Origin: Arthrobacter sp. 31Y
GTDB lineage: Bacteria; Actinomycetota; Actinomycetes; Actinomycetales; Micrococcaceae
Assembly: GCF_000526335.1 (NCBI RefSeq)
Contig: NZ_JAFW01000001.1
Span: 4,092,001-4,156,000 of the forward strand
Direction: 5' to 3'
Length of the DNA stretch: 64,000 nt
Shown here one piece after another: positions 26,655-35,995 of this stretch. The first letter of the stretch is position 1; the number at the start of each line of letters is the position of its first letter. The notes under the pieces are model-generated. The model did not search any database. It was not told the DNA's origin and was given only the letters and a program-made list of their open reading frames with translations. Both the position numbers and the translations under genes were made by a program.

Positions 26655-27266
26655 GTGAGTGACTCGGAAGCCACGACTTCACAAGACCGTTCTGAATCGA
26701 ACTCAACGGCCACCATCCACAACCCGGAAGAGAGCAGGCTCAAAGCCCTGCTCGAACCGGCCGTCCTTGCCAGCAGGCTCTACCTCGAGGATGTTTCCAT
26801 CCACGTTGCCGGTTCACACCGCACGGTCCACGTCGTCGTGGACCTTCCTCAGGAAGAGACCGGAGGCGTCAGCCTGGACGCTATCGCGGAGGTCTCACGT
26901 GGACTGTCCGATATTTTGGACAACGATCCCCATGACGACGGCCGTCCCTACGACCTTGAGGTTTCTTCCCCGGGTGTAAGCCGCCCCCTGACCGAACCGC
27001 GTCACTGGCACCGCGCCCGCGGCCGCATGGTCAGGGTCAACGTCATCCAGGGCGACAACCTCCTCGGACGTATTGCCTCTGTGGGGGACGACGCCGTGAC
27101 GCTCATCCCCGAGCATGAGGTCAAGAAGGGCATGAAGCCCAAGCAAGGCGAGCCCACCACTATTCCTTTCGACAGGATCCGCCAAGGAAAAGTCGAGATT
27201 GAATTCAGCCACCTCCACGAGGCTGCGCTGGAAGACGAGCACAACGGACCTTCCGAGGAGGCCTAA
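26655..27266 (+). CDS. rimP: Ribosome maturation factor RimP
   Basis: A 203-aa factor for 30S subunit assembly. Recognisable: [39 protein letters not shown] (the family signature SSPG.[DS]RPL) and a C-terminal SH3-like domain with [16 protein letters not shown]- and C-termini are acidic and longer than in E. coli. GTG start. Its stop overlaps the nusA ATG (TAATG), starting the nusA-ylxR-infB-rbfA transcription unit. Confidence 0.95.
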   Translation: MSDSEATTSQDRSESNSTATIHNPEESRLKALLEPAVLASRLYLEDVSIHVAGSHRTVHVVVDLPQEETGGVSLDAIAEVSRGLSDILDNDPHDDGRPYDLEVSSPGVSRPLTEPRHWHRARGRMVRVNVIQGDNLLGRIASVGDDAVTLIPEHEVKKGMKPKQGEPTTIPFDRIRQGKVEIEFSHLHEAALEDEHNGPSEEA

Positions 27267-28246
27267 TGGATATTGACATGAGCGCACTGAGACTCCTGGA
27301 GCGTGAGCGTGAAATCCCGCTGGATCTCCTGATTCCCACCATCGAGCAAGCACTGCTGGTGGCGTACCACAAGACGCCCGGCGCCTTCGAAAAGGCTCGC
27401 GCGGAGCTGGACCGCAAGAGTGGCCACGTGACCATTTGGGCTACGGAAATCGACGACGACGGCGAGCCAATCGGCGAGTTCGAGGACACTCCGGCCGGTT
27501 TCGGCCGCATCGCTGCCAGCACAGCCCGCCAGATCATTCTGCAGCGCCTTCGCGATGTGGAAGACGACAATGTGCTGGGCGAATTCAAGGGCCGTGAAGG
27601 CGAGCTTGTGGCCGGCATGATCCAGCAGGGCAACAACCCGCACATGATTCAGGTCAACCTCGGATCTGTGGAAGCATTGCTGCCGCCGCCAGAGCAGGTC
27701 CCGGGGGAGAAGTACCTCCACGGAAGCCGCTTGCGTGCCTTCGTGGTGGACGTACACCGCGGTACCAAGGGTCCCTCCATCACCTTGTCCCGTTCCCACC
27801 CCGGCCTGGTCCGCAAGCTGTTCGAAATGGAAGTTCCCGAAATCGCGGATCACTCTGTGGAGATCGTGGCACTGGCCCGCGAAGCCGGTCACCGCACCAA
27901 GATTGCGGTCAAGGCCAACACTCCCGGCGTCAACGCAAAGGGTGCATGCATCGGCGAGATGGGCTCCCGTGTCCGGGCGGTCATGACTGAACTCAACGAC
28001 GAAAAGATCGACATCGTTGACTTCAGTGACGACCCCGCCACCTTCATCGCTAACTCGTTGTCGCCGTCGCGAGTGAATTCCGTCACTATCACGGACGAAG
28101 CAACCCGCTCGGCCCGCGTCGTGGTGCCGGATTACCAGCTTTCACTGGCGATCGGCAAAGAAGGCCAGAATGCGCGGCTCGCAGCCAAGCTGACCGGTTG
28201 GCGCATCGATATCGTCTCGGATGCCGCTCCGGCCAAGACGGATTAG
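27266..28246 (+). CDS. nusA: Transcription termination/antitermination factor NusA
   Basis: A 326-aa NusA: N-terminal RNA polymerase-binding domain, S1 domain ([20 protein letters not shown] and on), then KH1 and KH2 with [14 protein letters not shown] and [19 protein letters not shown]. The acidic C-terminal repeats of the E. coli protein are absent, as in other actinobacteria. ATG overlaps the rimP stop by one nucleotide. Confidence 0.96.
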   Translation: MDIDMSALRLLEREREIPLDLLIPTIEQALLVAYHKTPGAFEKARAELDRKSGHVTIWATEIDDDGEPIGEFEDTPAGFGRIAASTARQIILQRLRDVEDDNVLGEFKGREGELVAGMIQQGNNPHMIQVNLGSVEALLPPPEQVPGEKYLHGSRLRAFVVDVHRGTKGPSITLSRSHPGLVRKLFEMEVPEIADHSVEIVALAREAGHRTKIAVKANTPGVNAKGACIGEMGSRVRAVMTELNDEKIDIVDFSDDPATFIANSLSPSRVNSVTITDEATRSARVVVPDYQLSLAIGKEGQNARLAAKLTGWRIDIVSDAAPAKTD

Positions 28247-28251
28247 CAGTT

Positions 28252-28277
28252 GAACCGGCGGCCCGCGCCGCCGGTTC
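28252..28277 (+). terminator. Perfect 11-bp GC-rich hairpin after nusA
   Basis: Arms GAACCGGCGGC and its complement around a CCGC loop, starting 5 nt after the nusA stop. No U-tract. As ylxR and infB follow, it probably attenuates read-through or protects the nusA 3' end. Confidence 0.5.
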
Positions 28278-28327
28278 CGCGCCGCGCTGGCTGCGTCCTT
28301 GGTTTCGGGAGACCGGGGCCGGGGGGC

Positions 28328-28333
28328 TAGACT
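28328..28333 (+). promoter_or_regulatory. Possible internal promoter -10, TAGACT
   Basis: TAGACT in the nusA-ylxR gap, downstream of the hairpin at 28252. It could give ylxR-infB-rbfA extra transcription independent of nusA, with a leader of about 100 nt. Only the -10 is recognisable. Confidence 0.3.
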
Positions 28334-28443
28334 AGATGGAACCGGGCTTACGTCCGGTATCCGCGCGCTTTGGCGTGCCTCAGCTGCATGCGCAGGACCG
28401 GGGCCCGTCGGGTGCCAGTAGCGTAAGGCAGGTTGGACACGTC

Positions 28444-28785
28444 GTGGCTGAACTGCTTGAACATGGCCATGGGCCTGTTCGCACGTGTATCGGATGCCGG
28501 AAGCAAGGCTCCCGGTCCGAGCTTGTCCGGCTGGTCGCCCAAGGCAGCGGTTCTTCCGCTGTTCTGGTGGATGAACGACGCCGGATGGCCGGCAGGGGTG
28601 CGTGGCTGCACCCCAGCGAAAAGTGCTTGGCATTGGCGATCAAGCGGCGAGCTTTTGGAAGGGCCCTTGCGGGTGCTTCCAACGCAGACGCCGTGGAACG
28701 ATACCTGATGCCCGGCATGCCACTTGTGGCGGCCCAGGCCACCGCAGGAAAACCGTCCAAACCTGAAAGCGGGTCAGAAAACTGA
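28444..28785 (+). CDS. YlxR (DUF448) RNA-binding protein
   Basis: A 113-aa YlxR-family protein, small and basic. The family signature is GPVRTCIGCRKQGSRSELVR, followed by GRGAWLHPSEKCLALAIKRRAF. Relatives bind RNA (RnpM with RNase P in Bacillus) or act as nucleoid regulators. GTG 28444 is chosen as it lies just ahead of the conserved domain; an open frame runs back to 28336 with unlike composition. Position between nusA and infB is the usual one. Confidence 0.85.
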   Translation: MAELLEHGHGPVRTCIGCRKQGSRSELVRLVAQGSGSSAVLVDERRRMAGRGAWLHPSEKCLALAIKRRAFGRALAGASNADAVERYLMPGMPLVAAQATAGKPSKPESGSEN

Positions 28786-28910
28786 TGGAAACCCGATGAG
28801 TTCCCAGCGATGAGTGCGTAACGATGACAACTTTGTTGCGCTCTGCAATGGGCCTTTCAATCGCGCAAGCGGCGAAGGCCCGCAGTAAGAAGTAGACGGT
28901 TCGTGCCTGG

Positions 28911-28926
28911 CTCGGTGCGGACCGAG
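28911..28926 (+). promoter_or_regulatory. Hairpin just ahead of the infB ribosome site
   Basis: CTCGGT, loop GCGG, ACCGAG form a perfect 6-bp stem that ends 2-3 nt before the CAGGAG ribosome site of infB. It may present or modulate the site. A weaker GGGCCTT/AAGGCCC stem lies further upstream at about 28852-28884. Confidence 0.35.
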
Positions 28927-28937
28927 ACAGGAGAAAT

Positions 28938-31814
28938 GTGGCCAAGGTCCGCGTACATGAGCTCGCCAAAGAGCTCGGTATTACTTCCAAAGATGCAGTA
29001 ACCAAACTGCAGGAATTGGGCGAATTCGTTCGCTCCGCCTCATCAACAATTGAGGCCCCCGTCGTGAAGAAGCTTCGCGACGCCTACCCGGGTGCCGGCG
29101 CTGCCAAGGCCGCCGCTCCCGCAGCTGCTCCGGCGGCAAACCGCCCCGCAGCATCCCGTCCGGCCCCTCCGGCGCCGGGACCTGCAGCTCCGAAGGCTCC
29201 GGCCCCGGCACCTGCAGCCCCCGCTCCGGCAGCTCCGGCAGCCGCTTCGCAAGCAGCACCTTCAGCACCTGCCCCGGCAGCGCCCGCTGCTCCTGCTGCA
29301 TCCACCCCGGTTTCGGCAAAGCCCGGCGCCCGTCCTGCCCCCAAGGCAGAGACTCCGGCTCCGGCACGCCAAGGTGGCCAGGCTCCGCGTCCGGGTGGTC
29401 CCCGTCCGGGCAACAACCCGTTTGCTACGTCCCAGGGCATGCCCCGTGGCCGTGGTGGCGACGGAGATCGTCCGCCGCGTCCGGGTAACAACCCGTTTGC
29501 ACCGTCCCAGGGCATGCCCCGAGGCGAACGCCGCAATGACGGCGAACGCACCGGCGGTCCCCGTCCCGCAGCCGGTGCCGGTGGACCCCGTCCCGCAGCA
29601 GGTACCGGTGGTCCCCGTCCGGGCGCTCCGCGTCCGGGTGCACCCCGTCCGGGCGCACCGCGTCCCGCTGGCGGTCCCGGTGCCGGAAACCGTCCTACTC
29701 CGGGCATGATGCCCAACCGTACTGAGCGTCCGGCTCCCGGTGGCGCAGGCCGTCCGGGTGGCGCAGGCCGCCCCGGTGGCGGACCGGGTCGTCCCGGTGG
29801 CGCACCTGGTGCAGGTACCGGTGGCGGAGCTCCCGCGGGCGGTGGCTTCGGCAAGGGTGGCCGCGGTCGCGGTGGCACCCAGGGTGCCTTCGGCAAGGGC
29901 GGCGCCGGTCGTGGCAAGCAGCGCAAGTCGAAGCGTGCCAAGCGCCAGGAACTGGAGCAGATGAGTGCTCCGTCGCTGGGCGGCGTATCGGTACCCCGCG
30001 GTGATGGCGAGACCATCATCCGCCTGCGTCGTGGCTCGTCCATCACGGACTTTGCCGAGAAGATCGATGCGAACCCCGCGTCGCTGGTCACCGTGCTGTT
30101 CCACCTCGGTGAAATGGCAACGGCAACGCAGTCCCTCGACGAAGACACCTTTGGCCTGCTTGGCGCCGAACTCGGCTACAAGCTCCAGGTTGTTTCCCCT
30201 GAGGATGAAGAGCGCGAGCTGCTGGATCAGTTCGACATCAACATCCAGGACGAACTCGACGCCGAAGGTGACGACGTTCTCGAGGCGCGCGCACCGGTTG
30301 TTACCGTCATGGGTCACGTTGACCACGGTAAGACCCGCCTGTTGGACGCCATCCGCAACTCGAACGTTGTGGCCGGCGAGCACGGTGGCATCACCCAGCA
30401 CATCGGTGCTTACCAGATCAGCCACGTCCACGAGGGCACGCCCCGCGACATCACCTTCATTGACACCCCCGGTCACGAGGCCTTCACGGCCATGCGTGCA
30501 CGTGGTGCCAAGGTCACTGACATCGCGATCCTGGTTGTAGCAGCCGACGACGGCGTTATGCCGCAGACGGTGGAAGCACTCAACCACGCCCAGGCAGCCA
30601 ACGTGCCGATCGTCGTCGCAGTGAACAAGATCGACAAGGAAGGCGCCAACCCTGACAAGGTCAAGGGCCAGCTGACCGAGTACGGCCTGGTTCCGGAAGA
30701 ATACGGTGGCGACACCATGTTCGTTGAGGTCTCTGCACGCCAGAACCTCAACATCGATGCACTGATCGACGCCGTCCTGCTGACGGCCGATGCCGCCCTG
30801 GATCTGCGCGCCAACCCGGACAAGGACGCTCGAGGCATTGCCATCGAAGCGAACCTGGACAAGGGCCGCGGTGCAGTTGCCACCGTCCTGGTTCAGTCCG
30901 GAACCCTGGCAGTGGGCGATACGATCGTGGCCGGTACGGCTCACGGCCGCGTCCGCGCCATGTTCGACGAGAACGGCGAGGCACTCGATGTCGCACTGCC
31001 GTCCCGTCCGGTTCAGGTCCTCGGCCTGTCCAACGTGCCGCGTGCAGGTGACACCTTCCTGGTGACACCTGACGAGCGTACGGCCCGCCAGATCGCTGAG
31101 AAGCGTGAAGCTGCCGACCGCAACGCCGCACTGGCCAAGCGTCGCAAGCGCATCAGCCTGGAAGACTTCGACCAGGCCGTCGCCGAAGGCAAGATCGACA
31201 CCCTTAACCTCATCCTCAAGGGTGACGTGTCCGGTGCTGTGGAAGCCCTCGAAGACGCCTTGCTCAAGATCGACGTCGGAGACGACGACGTTCAGCTTCG
31301 TGTCATCCACCGCGGTGTGGGTGCCATCACGCAGAACGACGTCAACCTCGCCACGGTGGACAACGCCATCATCATTGGCTTCAACGTCAAGCCGGCCGAG
31401 CGTGTTGCTGAACTCGCCGACCGTGAAGGCGTGGACATGCGCTTCTACTCGGTCATCTACGCAGCAATCGATGACATCGAGATGGCTCTCAAGGGCATGC
31501 TCAAGCCGGAATACGAAGAGGTCCAGCTCGGTACCGCCGAGGTTCGCGAAGTCTTCCGTTCTTCCAAGTTCGGAAACATCGCCGGCTCGATCGTCCGCAC
31601 GGGCATCATCCGCCGTAACACCAAGGCACGTGTCAGCCGCGACGGCAAGGTCATCGGTGACAACCTCACCGTTGAGACGCTCAAGCGCTTCAAGGATGAC
31701 GCCACTGAAGTCCGCACCGACTTCGAGTGTGGTATCGGTCTTGGCTCCTTCAATGACATCACTGAAGGCGACATCATCGAGACCTTCGAAATGCGCGAAA
31801 AGCCGCGCAGCTAG
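28938..31814 (+). CDS. infB: Translation initiation factor IF-2
   Basis: A 958-aa GTPase that brings fMet-tRNA to the 30S subunit. N-terminal IF2_N domain ([18 protein letters not shown]), then a very long Ala/Pro and Gly/Pro/Arg-rich linker at about residues 50-330, a basic [11 protein letters not shown] stretch, the G domain with [12 protein letters not shown] near residue 458, VDTPGH equivalent [12 protein letters not shown], and C1/C2 domains. GTG start with CAGGAG upstream. The linker contains tandem repeats noted separately. Very strong codon bias fits a highly expressed gene. Confidence 0.97.
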   Translation: MAKVRVHELAKELGITSKDAVTKLQELGEFVRSASSTIEAPVVKKLRDAYPGAGAAKAAAPAAAPAANRPAASRPAPPAPGPAAPKAPAPAPAAPAPAAPAAASQAAPSAPAPAAPAAPAASTPVSAKPGARPAPKAETPAPARQGGQAPRPGGPRPGNNPFATSQGMPRGRGGDGDRPPRPGNNPFAPSQGMPRGERRNDGERTGGPRPAAGAGGPRPAAGTGGPRPGAPRPGAPRPGAPRPAGGPGAGNRPTPGMMPNRTERPAPGGAGRPGGAGRPGGGPGRPGGAPGAGTGGGAPAGGGFGKGGRGRGGTQGAFGKGGAGRGKQRKSKRAKRQELEQMSAPSLGGVSVPRGDGETIIRLRRGSSITDFAEKIDANPASLVTVLFHLGEMATATQSLDEDTFGLLGAELGYKLQVVSPEDEERELLDQFDINIQDELDAEGDDVLEARAPVVTVMGHVDHGKTRLLDAIRNSNVVAGEHGGITQHIGAYQISHVHEGTPRDITFIDTPGHEAFTAMRARGAKVTDIAILVVAADDGVMPQTVEALNHAQAANVPIVVAVNKIDKEGANPDKVKGQLTEYGLVPEEYGGDTMFVEVSARQNLNIDALIDAVLLTADAALDLRANPDKDARGIAIEANLDKGRGAVATVLVQSGTLAVGDTIVAGTAHGRVRAMFDENGEALDVALPSRPVQVLGLSNVPRAGDTFLVTPDERTARQIAEKREAADRNAALAKRRKRISLEDFDQAVAEGKIDTLNLILKGDVSGAVEALEDALLKIDVGDDDVQLRVIHRGVGAITQNDVNLATVDNAIIIGFNVKPAERVAELADREGVDMRFYSVIYAAIDDIEMALKGMLKPEYEEVQLGTAEVREVFRSSKFGNIAGSIVRTGIIRRNTKARVSRDGKVIGDNLTVETLKRFKDDATEVRTDFECGIGLGSFNDITEGDIIETFEMREKPRS
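29400..29830 (+). repeat. In-frame Gly/Pro/Arg repeats in the IF-2 linker
   Basis: Coding tandem repeats: PGNNPFA(T/P)SQGMPRG occurs twice (about 29407 and 29482), then GGPRPAAG twice plus a GPRP unit, then GAPRP units three times, and RPGGAG-type units. The DNA repeats are imperfect and in frame, so copy number can change without breaking the gene. Confidence 0.75.
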
Positions 31815-31826
31815 GTTCCGTTTGGG

Positions 31827-31858
31827 ACGGGTCCGTCGGGTAACCCCGGCGGACCCGT
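31827..31858 (+). terminator. Hairpin between infB and rbfA
   Basis: ACGGGTCCGTCGGG and CCCGGCGGACCCGT pair over 14 bp with one G-U, loop TAAC, followed by TCCGTTCCCTTTT. Probably a partial terminator, as rbfA follows 33 nt later with its own AGGAGG site. Confidence 0.6.
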
Positions 31859-31891
31859 TCCGTTCCCTTTTCTACTTTCCAGGAGGAAGTC

Positions 31892-32395
31892 ATGGCTGAT
31901 CCCGCACGCGCTGCCAAGCTGGCACAGCGGATAAAGGTGGTTGTTGCTGAGGCCCTCGGACGCCGGGTCAAGGATCCGCGCGTCGAGTCCATCACGGTCA
32001 CCGACGCCCGCGTCACCAACGACCTTCAGCACGCCACCATCTACTACACCGTTTTTGGTGACGATGTAGCCCAGGCAGATGCTGCCAGGGCACTGGAGAA
32101 GGCCAAGGGTGTGCTGCGGCAGGAAGTGGGCCGCAACATCACGGTCCGCCTCACGCCCACCCTCGAGTTCGTGGCTGACCAGATCCCGGTCAATGCCTCC
32201 AACCTTGAAGAGCTGCTCCGTGAAGCCAAGCGTCGCGACGCAGAGGTAGCCGCGTTGGCTGCCAGCGCCAAGCACGCAGGCGAAGCAGACCCCTACAAGG
32301 GCGATGCCCCGGAGGACATCGACGAGGACGACTTCGACGAAGAGGACACTGACCTCTCCGGCGATAACGAGCTCGACGAAGACTCCAACCGCTAG
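31892..32395 (+). CDS. rbfA: 30S ribosome-binding factor A
   Basis: A 167-aa cold-shock assembly factor for the 30S subunit. The KH-like domain shows LAQRIKVVVAEALGRRVKDPR and a late RLTPTLEFVADQIP; the last 40 residues are extremely acidic (Asp/Glu), typical of actinobacterial RbfA. ATG with a strong AGGAGG at 31881. Last gene of the nusA operon. Confidence 0.95.
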   Translation: MADPARAAKLAQRIKVVVAEALGRRVKDPRVESITVTDARVTNDLQHATIYYTVFGDDVAQADAARALEKAKGVLRQEVGRNITVRLTPTLEFVADQIPVNASNLEELLREAKRRDAEVAALAASAKHAGEADPYKGDAPEDIDEDDFDEEDTDLSGDNELDEDSNR

Positions 32396-32410
32396 AAGTT
32401 CAGCGTTTTT

Positions 32411-32457
32411 GTACAGCTAATGCCCCTAAGACTGCGTTTTAGGGGCATTAGCTGTAC
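32411..32457. terminator. Perfect 19-bp palindrome after rbfA
   Basis: Arms of 19 nt beginning GTACAGCTAATGCCCCTAA are exactly complementary around a 9-nt loop GACTGCGTT. Outer GTTT (32405) and AAAC (32460) could extend it past a 2x2 internal loop. No U-tract follows. It starts 16 nt after rbfA stops and ends 11 nt before the next -10 box, so it insulates the two units. The CAGCTAATGCC base resembles the palindrome at 2947. Confidence 0.65.
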
Positions 32458-32467
32458 TCAAACTCGT

Positions 32468-32473
32468 TAGGAT
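32468..32473 (+). promoter_or_regulatory. -10 box TAGGAT, leaderless deaminase gene
   Basis: TAGGAT ends 6 nt before ATG 32480; no ribosome site. Confidence 0.5.
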
Positions 32474-32479
32474 CAGTGC

Positions 32480-32962
32480 ATGTCGGCGCACAGTCCTCAG
32501 CAACGTGATGAATACCTGAACCAGGCCATCAAACTGGCCGTGCAGAACGTTTCCGACGGCGGCGGACCGTTCGGCGCCGTTGTGGTCACCCCGGACGGAA
32601 CTGTCCATGAGGGAGTGAACCGTGTGACGCGGGACCACGATCCCACGGCACATGCGGAAGTGGTGGCGATTCGTCGTGCCTCGGCTGCCACCAAGAGCTT
32701 TGACCTGACGGGTTCCGTTCTCTACGCGAGTTGCGAGCCGTGCCCGCTCTGCTTGTCCGCCACGCTCTGGGCCAGGATCGGGCGCGTCTTCTTCGCGGCA
32801 GACCGGCACGGTGCGGAAAAGGCCGGCTTCGACGACGCCGTGTTCTATGAGTACTTCGCAGGCACCAGGCCGGAACTGCTGCCAGTGGAGCATGCCGCGT
32901 TGGCCTCTTCAGATGAACCCTTCGAGGCCTGGCGAAATCACGTCCACCGGACGGCGTACTAG
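32480..32962 (+). CDS. Nucleoside/guanine deaminase family protein
   Basis: A 160-aa zinc-dependent deaminase of the cytidine deaminase-like fold. Zinc and catalytic residues are in HAEVVAIR and SCEPCPLCLSA (PCxxC). GGGPFGAVVV and a GFDDAVFYEYF tail point to guanine deaminase (GuaD) rather than the tRNA enzyme TadA. Would convert guanine to xanthine in purine salvage or degradation. Monocistronic and converges on the aminotransferase. Confidence 0.85.
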   Translation: MSAHSPQQRDEYLNQAIKLAVQNVSDGGGPFGAVVVTPDGTVHEGVNRVTRDHDPTAHAEVVAIRRASAATKSFDLTGSVLYASCEPCPLCLSATLWARIGRVFFAADRHGAEKAGFDDAVFYEYFAGTRPELLPVEHAALASSDEPFEAWRNHVHRTAY

Positions 32963-32974
32963 AGTCCCCGAAAC

Positions 32975-34138
32975 CTAGAGCTTGGCTGGGAGCCGGCTGA
33001 CGCCGTCGAGCAGGTCTTGTTGACCGCCGCAGAGGGCGATCCTGATCCATCCCTCGCCAATCGACCCGAACGCCGTGCCGGGCGCGAAGGACACGCCCGA
33101 TTCCGCCAGGAACTTACGCACCCAGGTCCGGACGTCCCCGCCGCTCACGTGCGAGACGTCGGCCCATAGATAGAACGCTCCTTGAGCCCCCAGGAACGGG
33201 ATTCCCTTCTCCGCCAGCAGCGCCGACGCTGCGTCCCGGTTACTTCGGTAGTGATCGCGGGCCTGGGAAACGTAGTCCTGTGGGCCCGACAGCGCCGCCA
33301 GGGCAGCATACTGCGAAGGGGACGCGACGCAGGACACGATTGATTCCATCACGTTGTTCATCTTCTGTTCCAACCCCGGCGGGCAAATCAATGCCCCGAT
33401 CCGAAGGCCTGTGAGCCCGTAGGTCTTGGACAGAGTCAGGGACGTGAAAACCCGGGCTTCACCGGGGACTTCACTGTCAAACCGGGCGGGACTTACGTGG
33501 GGGACATCGAAAGTGAAGGCTTCATAGCACTCGTCCGAGATGATCCAGAGGTCGTGCCGGACTGCCAACTCCACCAGCTCGCGGGTGGCCTTTTCACTGA
33601 TCACGGCACCCAGGGGATTGGACGGGGAGTTCAGCACGATCACACGGGTCCGGGCTGTGATGAGGGCCTCGATGTCCTCTATGTGCGGCTGAAAGTCGTT
33701 CTTCGGATACAGCGGGTACTGAACCGGCACGGCGTGCAGCAGCCGGCTGGTCATGGCGAAGGTGGGGTAACCGGGGTTGGGAATGAGAATCTCGTCGCCA
33801 GGGGAGAGGAGCAGGCTCATGGCAAAGTGCAGTCCCTGCTGGGCGCCGTCCACCACATAGACCCGTTCTGCGCCGATGGCGAGGCTCTGTTGCTCCCGAA
33901 AGCGGGCGGCAAAGGCTTCGCGGAGTGCAGGAATCCCGGCGTTGGGTGTGTAGTTGGTCTCATCTCTGGCAAGGCAGGCAATGCCGGCGTCCAGGATGTG
34001 CCGTGGGAGGGCAAAGCCCGGTTCCCCGATGCTGAGCACGATTGCTCCGGGGGTGGACCAAGCGGCTTCGGTGATCTCGCGGATCTGGTTCACAGGGACG
34101 TCGCGGACGTGCGCGGCAAGCTCAGGCATGGGAGCCAT
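32975..34138 (-). CDS. PLP-dependent class I/II aminotransferase
   Basis: A 387-aa aspartate-aminotransferase-fold enzyme. Seen: IGEPGFALPRHI, NYTPNAGIPALREAFA, the PNPGYPTF and LNSPSNPLGAVIS substrate/cofactor region, DECYEAF, and the PLP lysine in SLTLSKTYGLTGLRIG. ATG 34138 or ATG 34129 could start it; the much longer open frame to 34495 runs through truB. Substrate is not decidable. Divergent from truB with only 25 bp between start codons. Confidence 0.88.
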   Translation of the reverse strand: MAPMPELAAHVRDVPVNQIREITEAAWSTPGAIVLSIGEPGFALPRHILDAGIACLARDETNYTPNAGIPALREAFAARFREQQSLAIGAERVYVVDGAQQGLHFAMSLLLSPGDEILIPNPGYPTFAMTSRLLHAVPVQYPLYPKNDFQPHIEDIEALITARTRVIVLNSPSNPLGAVISEKATRELVELAVRHDLWIISDECYEAFTFDVPHVSPARFDSEVPGEARVFTSLTLSKTYGLTGLRIGALICPPGLEQKMNNVMESIVSCVASPSQYAALAALSGPQDYVSQARDHYRSNRDAASALLAEKGIPFLGAQGAFYLWADVSHVSGGDVRTWVRKFLAESGVSFAPGTAFGSIGEGWIRIALCGGQQDLLDGVSRLPAKL

Positions 34139-34149
34139 CCTAGCCACCC

Positions 34150-34156
34150 ATATACT
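34150..34156. promoter_or_regulatory. Overlapping -10 boxes of truB and the aminotransferase
   Basis: ATATACT reads TATACT on the plus strand (34151-34156), ending 7 nt before the truB GTG, and TATATG on the minus strand, placing an aminotransferase start near 34143. The two polymerases would compete for the same DNA. Confidence 0.5.
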
Positions 34157-34163
34157 GGTAAGC

Positions 34164-35096
34164 GTGCTTTCTGGACTGGTAATCGTTGACAAACCGCAGG
34201 GATGGACCAGCCATGATGTGGTTGGCCGGATGCGGCGGCTGGCCGGCACCCGGAAAGTGGGGCATGCGGGCACGCTTGATCCCATGGCGACCGGCGTGCT
34301 GGTGCTGGGCATCAATAAGGCAACGCGCCTGCTGACGTACATCGTGGGCACTTCCAAGACGTACACGGCCACCATCAGGTTGGGCGAAACCACCATCACC
34401 GACGACGCCGAAGGTGAGGTCACCCAGGCACGCAACGCGGCGGACATTACCGACCACGCCGTGGCGGCCGGTGTTGCCGCACTCACCGGGCCCATTCAGC
34501 AGGTCCCCAGCAGCGTGAGCGCCATCAAGGTCAACGGCGAACGCTCCTACGCCCGCGTCCGCTCTGGTGAAGAGGTCAAGCTAGCGGCCCGCCCGGTGAC
34601 CATCCACCGCTTTGATATCCACTCCATCACCAGGATCGACGGCGGCAGGGTAGTTGACGTCGATGTCACCGTGGAATGTTCCTCCGGTACGTACATCAGG
34701 GCCTTGGCGCGGGACCTCGGCAACGCCCTGGATGTTGGGGGACACCTGACAGCCCTGCGCAGGACCCACGTCGGACCGTATTCCCTTGATCAGGCACGCA
34801 CTCTGGAGGAACTGGCAGAAGAGCTCGAGGTCCTGGAGATGTCCTTGGCAGCACGATCGCTGATGCCCAACCGGGAACTGAGCGAGGAAGAAACCACGGA
34901 GATCTCCTTCGGCCGCCGCATCGCTGCCGGACCGGGAGCAGGAACGCCGGACGCCGCCACGGCAGAGAATCCCGCCGCAGCGTTCGCGCCGTCAGGAGAG
35001 CTCGTGGCCCTGTTGGCGGATACCGGCAACTTTGCAAAACCCGTGTTGGTCTTCGCACCGGGAACGGGAACCGGCGCAACTGGGCAGGCAAAATAG
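34164..35096 (+). CDS. truB: tRNA pseudouridine(55) synthase
   Basis: A 310-aa enzyme making pseudouridine 55 in tRNA T-arms. The catalytic aspartate is about residue 39 in GHAGTLDPMATGVL; KTYTATIRLGETTITDD and SGTYIRALARDLG are family motifs. GTG 34164 is chosen as it begins LSGLVIVDKPQGWTSHDVV. Apparent leaderless promoter TATACT. Followed after 2 nt by a small membrane protein. Confidence 0.96.
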   Translation: MLSGLVIVDKPQGWTSHDVVGRMRRLAGTRKVGHAGTLDPMATGVLVLGINKATRLLTYIVGTSKTYTATIRLGETTITDDAEGEVTQARNAADITDHAVAAGVAALTGPIQQVPSSVSAIKVNGERSYARVRSGEEVKLAARPVTIHRFDIHSITRIDGGRVVDVDVTVECSSGTYIRALARDLGNALDVGGHLTALRRTHVGPYSLDQARTLEELAEELEVLEMSLAARSLMPNRELSEEETTEISFGRRIAAGPGAGTPDAATAENPAAAFAPSGELVALLADTGNFAKPVLVFAPGTGTGATGQAK

Positions 35097-35098
35097 CC

Positions 35099-35452
35099 AT
35101 GGACGGATACTTTTACGCCATCCTCATCGTCGGTTTGGTGTCCACCATCATGTGCATCGTGGCCGGTTTGATGAAGAAAGCCCCTAACGACCCCACCATC
35201 TTCTCGGTCCTCGCCGTTGAGCTGGCCCTGGTGGTTTATCTGGTGGGCTCGATCGTCCGGGTGGCCATGGGGGAGCAGATGGCCGGTGAAGCCTGGGAGT
35301 TCTGGGGCTACCTCATTGTTGCCATGATGATCCCGCTGGGTGCTGTCTATTGGGCCATCCTTGAACGAACCCACTGGAGCAACTTCGTCCTTGCGGCGGT
35401 GGGCGTTACGGCGCTGGTGATGGCCGCGCGCATGAATCAGATCTGGTACTGA
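35099..35452 (+). CDS. Small four-helix membrane protein
   Basis: A 117-aa integral membrane protein with four hydrophobic segments (about residues 4-24, 33-55, 65-85 and 95-112). Homologues next to truB are common in Micrococcaceae but have no known function. Starts 2 nt after truB and is followed after 20 nt by another membrane protein, so all three are one unit. Confidence 0.8.
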   Translation: MDGYFYAILIVGLVSTIMCIVAGLMKKAPNDPTIFSVLAVELALVVYLVGSIVRVAMGEQMAGEAWEFWGYLIVAMMIPLGAVYWAILERTHWSNFVLAAVGVTALVMAARMNQIWY

Positions 35453-35472
35453 CCTTGAAAGAAGAACACAAC

Positions 35473-35907
35473 GTGACTGGAACCGAGACCAACCCGGCTA
35501 ACCGGCAGCCGCAGCCCAAGGACACCCGCAACACCGGGCCTGGGCGCTTGCTGATCGCGGTCTACGCTATTTTCGCGTTGTCGGCTACAGCACGTGCCGG
35601 ATACCAGATCGCCACAAAGTTCGCCGAAGCGCCGTTGGCGCACATCCTCTCGGCTTTTGCCGCCGTCGTCTACATTGTGGCCACCATTTCGCTGGCGAAG
35701 CCCGGCCGGACCTGGTTCAAGGTTTCCCTGGCCGCTGTCCTCACTGAGCTTGTTGGTGTGCTGGTGGTAGGCGCGATCAGCCTCTTTGATCCGGTTGCGT
35801 TCCCGCACGATACTGTGTGGTCCTTGTTCGGGCGCGGTTACGGCTTCGTCCCGTTGATCCTGCCGATCCTGGGCCTTCTGTGGCTCAACAAACGCAGACC
35901 GTCCTGA
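35473..35907 (+). CDS. Membrane protein of unknown function
   Basis: A 144-aa protein with a polar, Pro/Asn/Gln-rich N-terminus of about 25 residues and four hydrophobic helices; it ends in a basic LNKRRPS tail. GTG 35473 is chosen because GAAAGAAG lies 9 nt upstream; TTG 35455 would add six residues. No motif recognised. Probably co-transcribed with truB and the preceding membrane protein. Confidence 0.75.
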   Translation: MTGTETNPANRQPQPKDTRNTGPGRLLIAVYAIFALSATARAGYQIATKFAEAPLAHILSAFAAVVYIVATISLAKPGRTWFKVSLAAVLTELVGVLVVGAISLFDPVAFPHDTVWSLFGRGYGFVPLILPILGLLWLNKRRPS

Positions 35908-35995
35908 GTCAAACACCCTAGCGGGTAACCTTAGAATGTTCCGGTGCCGGGAGGTTGCCGGGCGGAACGAACATCTGCAGTAAAAGGCGAGGTTG

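Noticed and set aside
29400..29830. CRISPR-like or satellite repeat
   Set aside because: Repeats are in frame, imperfect and encode a Gly/Pro/Arg linker of IF-2; no spacer structure.
29262..31310. 682-aa open frame antisense to infB
   Set aside because: Shadow frame of a biased, GC-rich gene; low-complexity translation, no domain, no promoter or ribosome site, and infB itself is certain.
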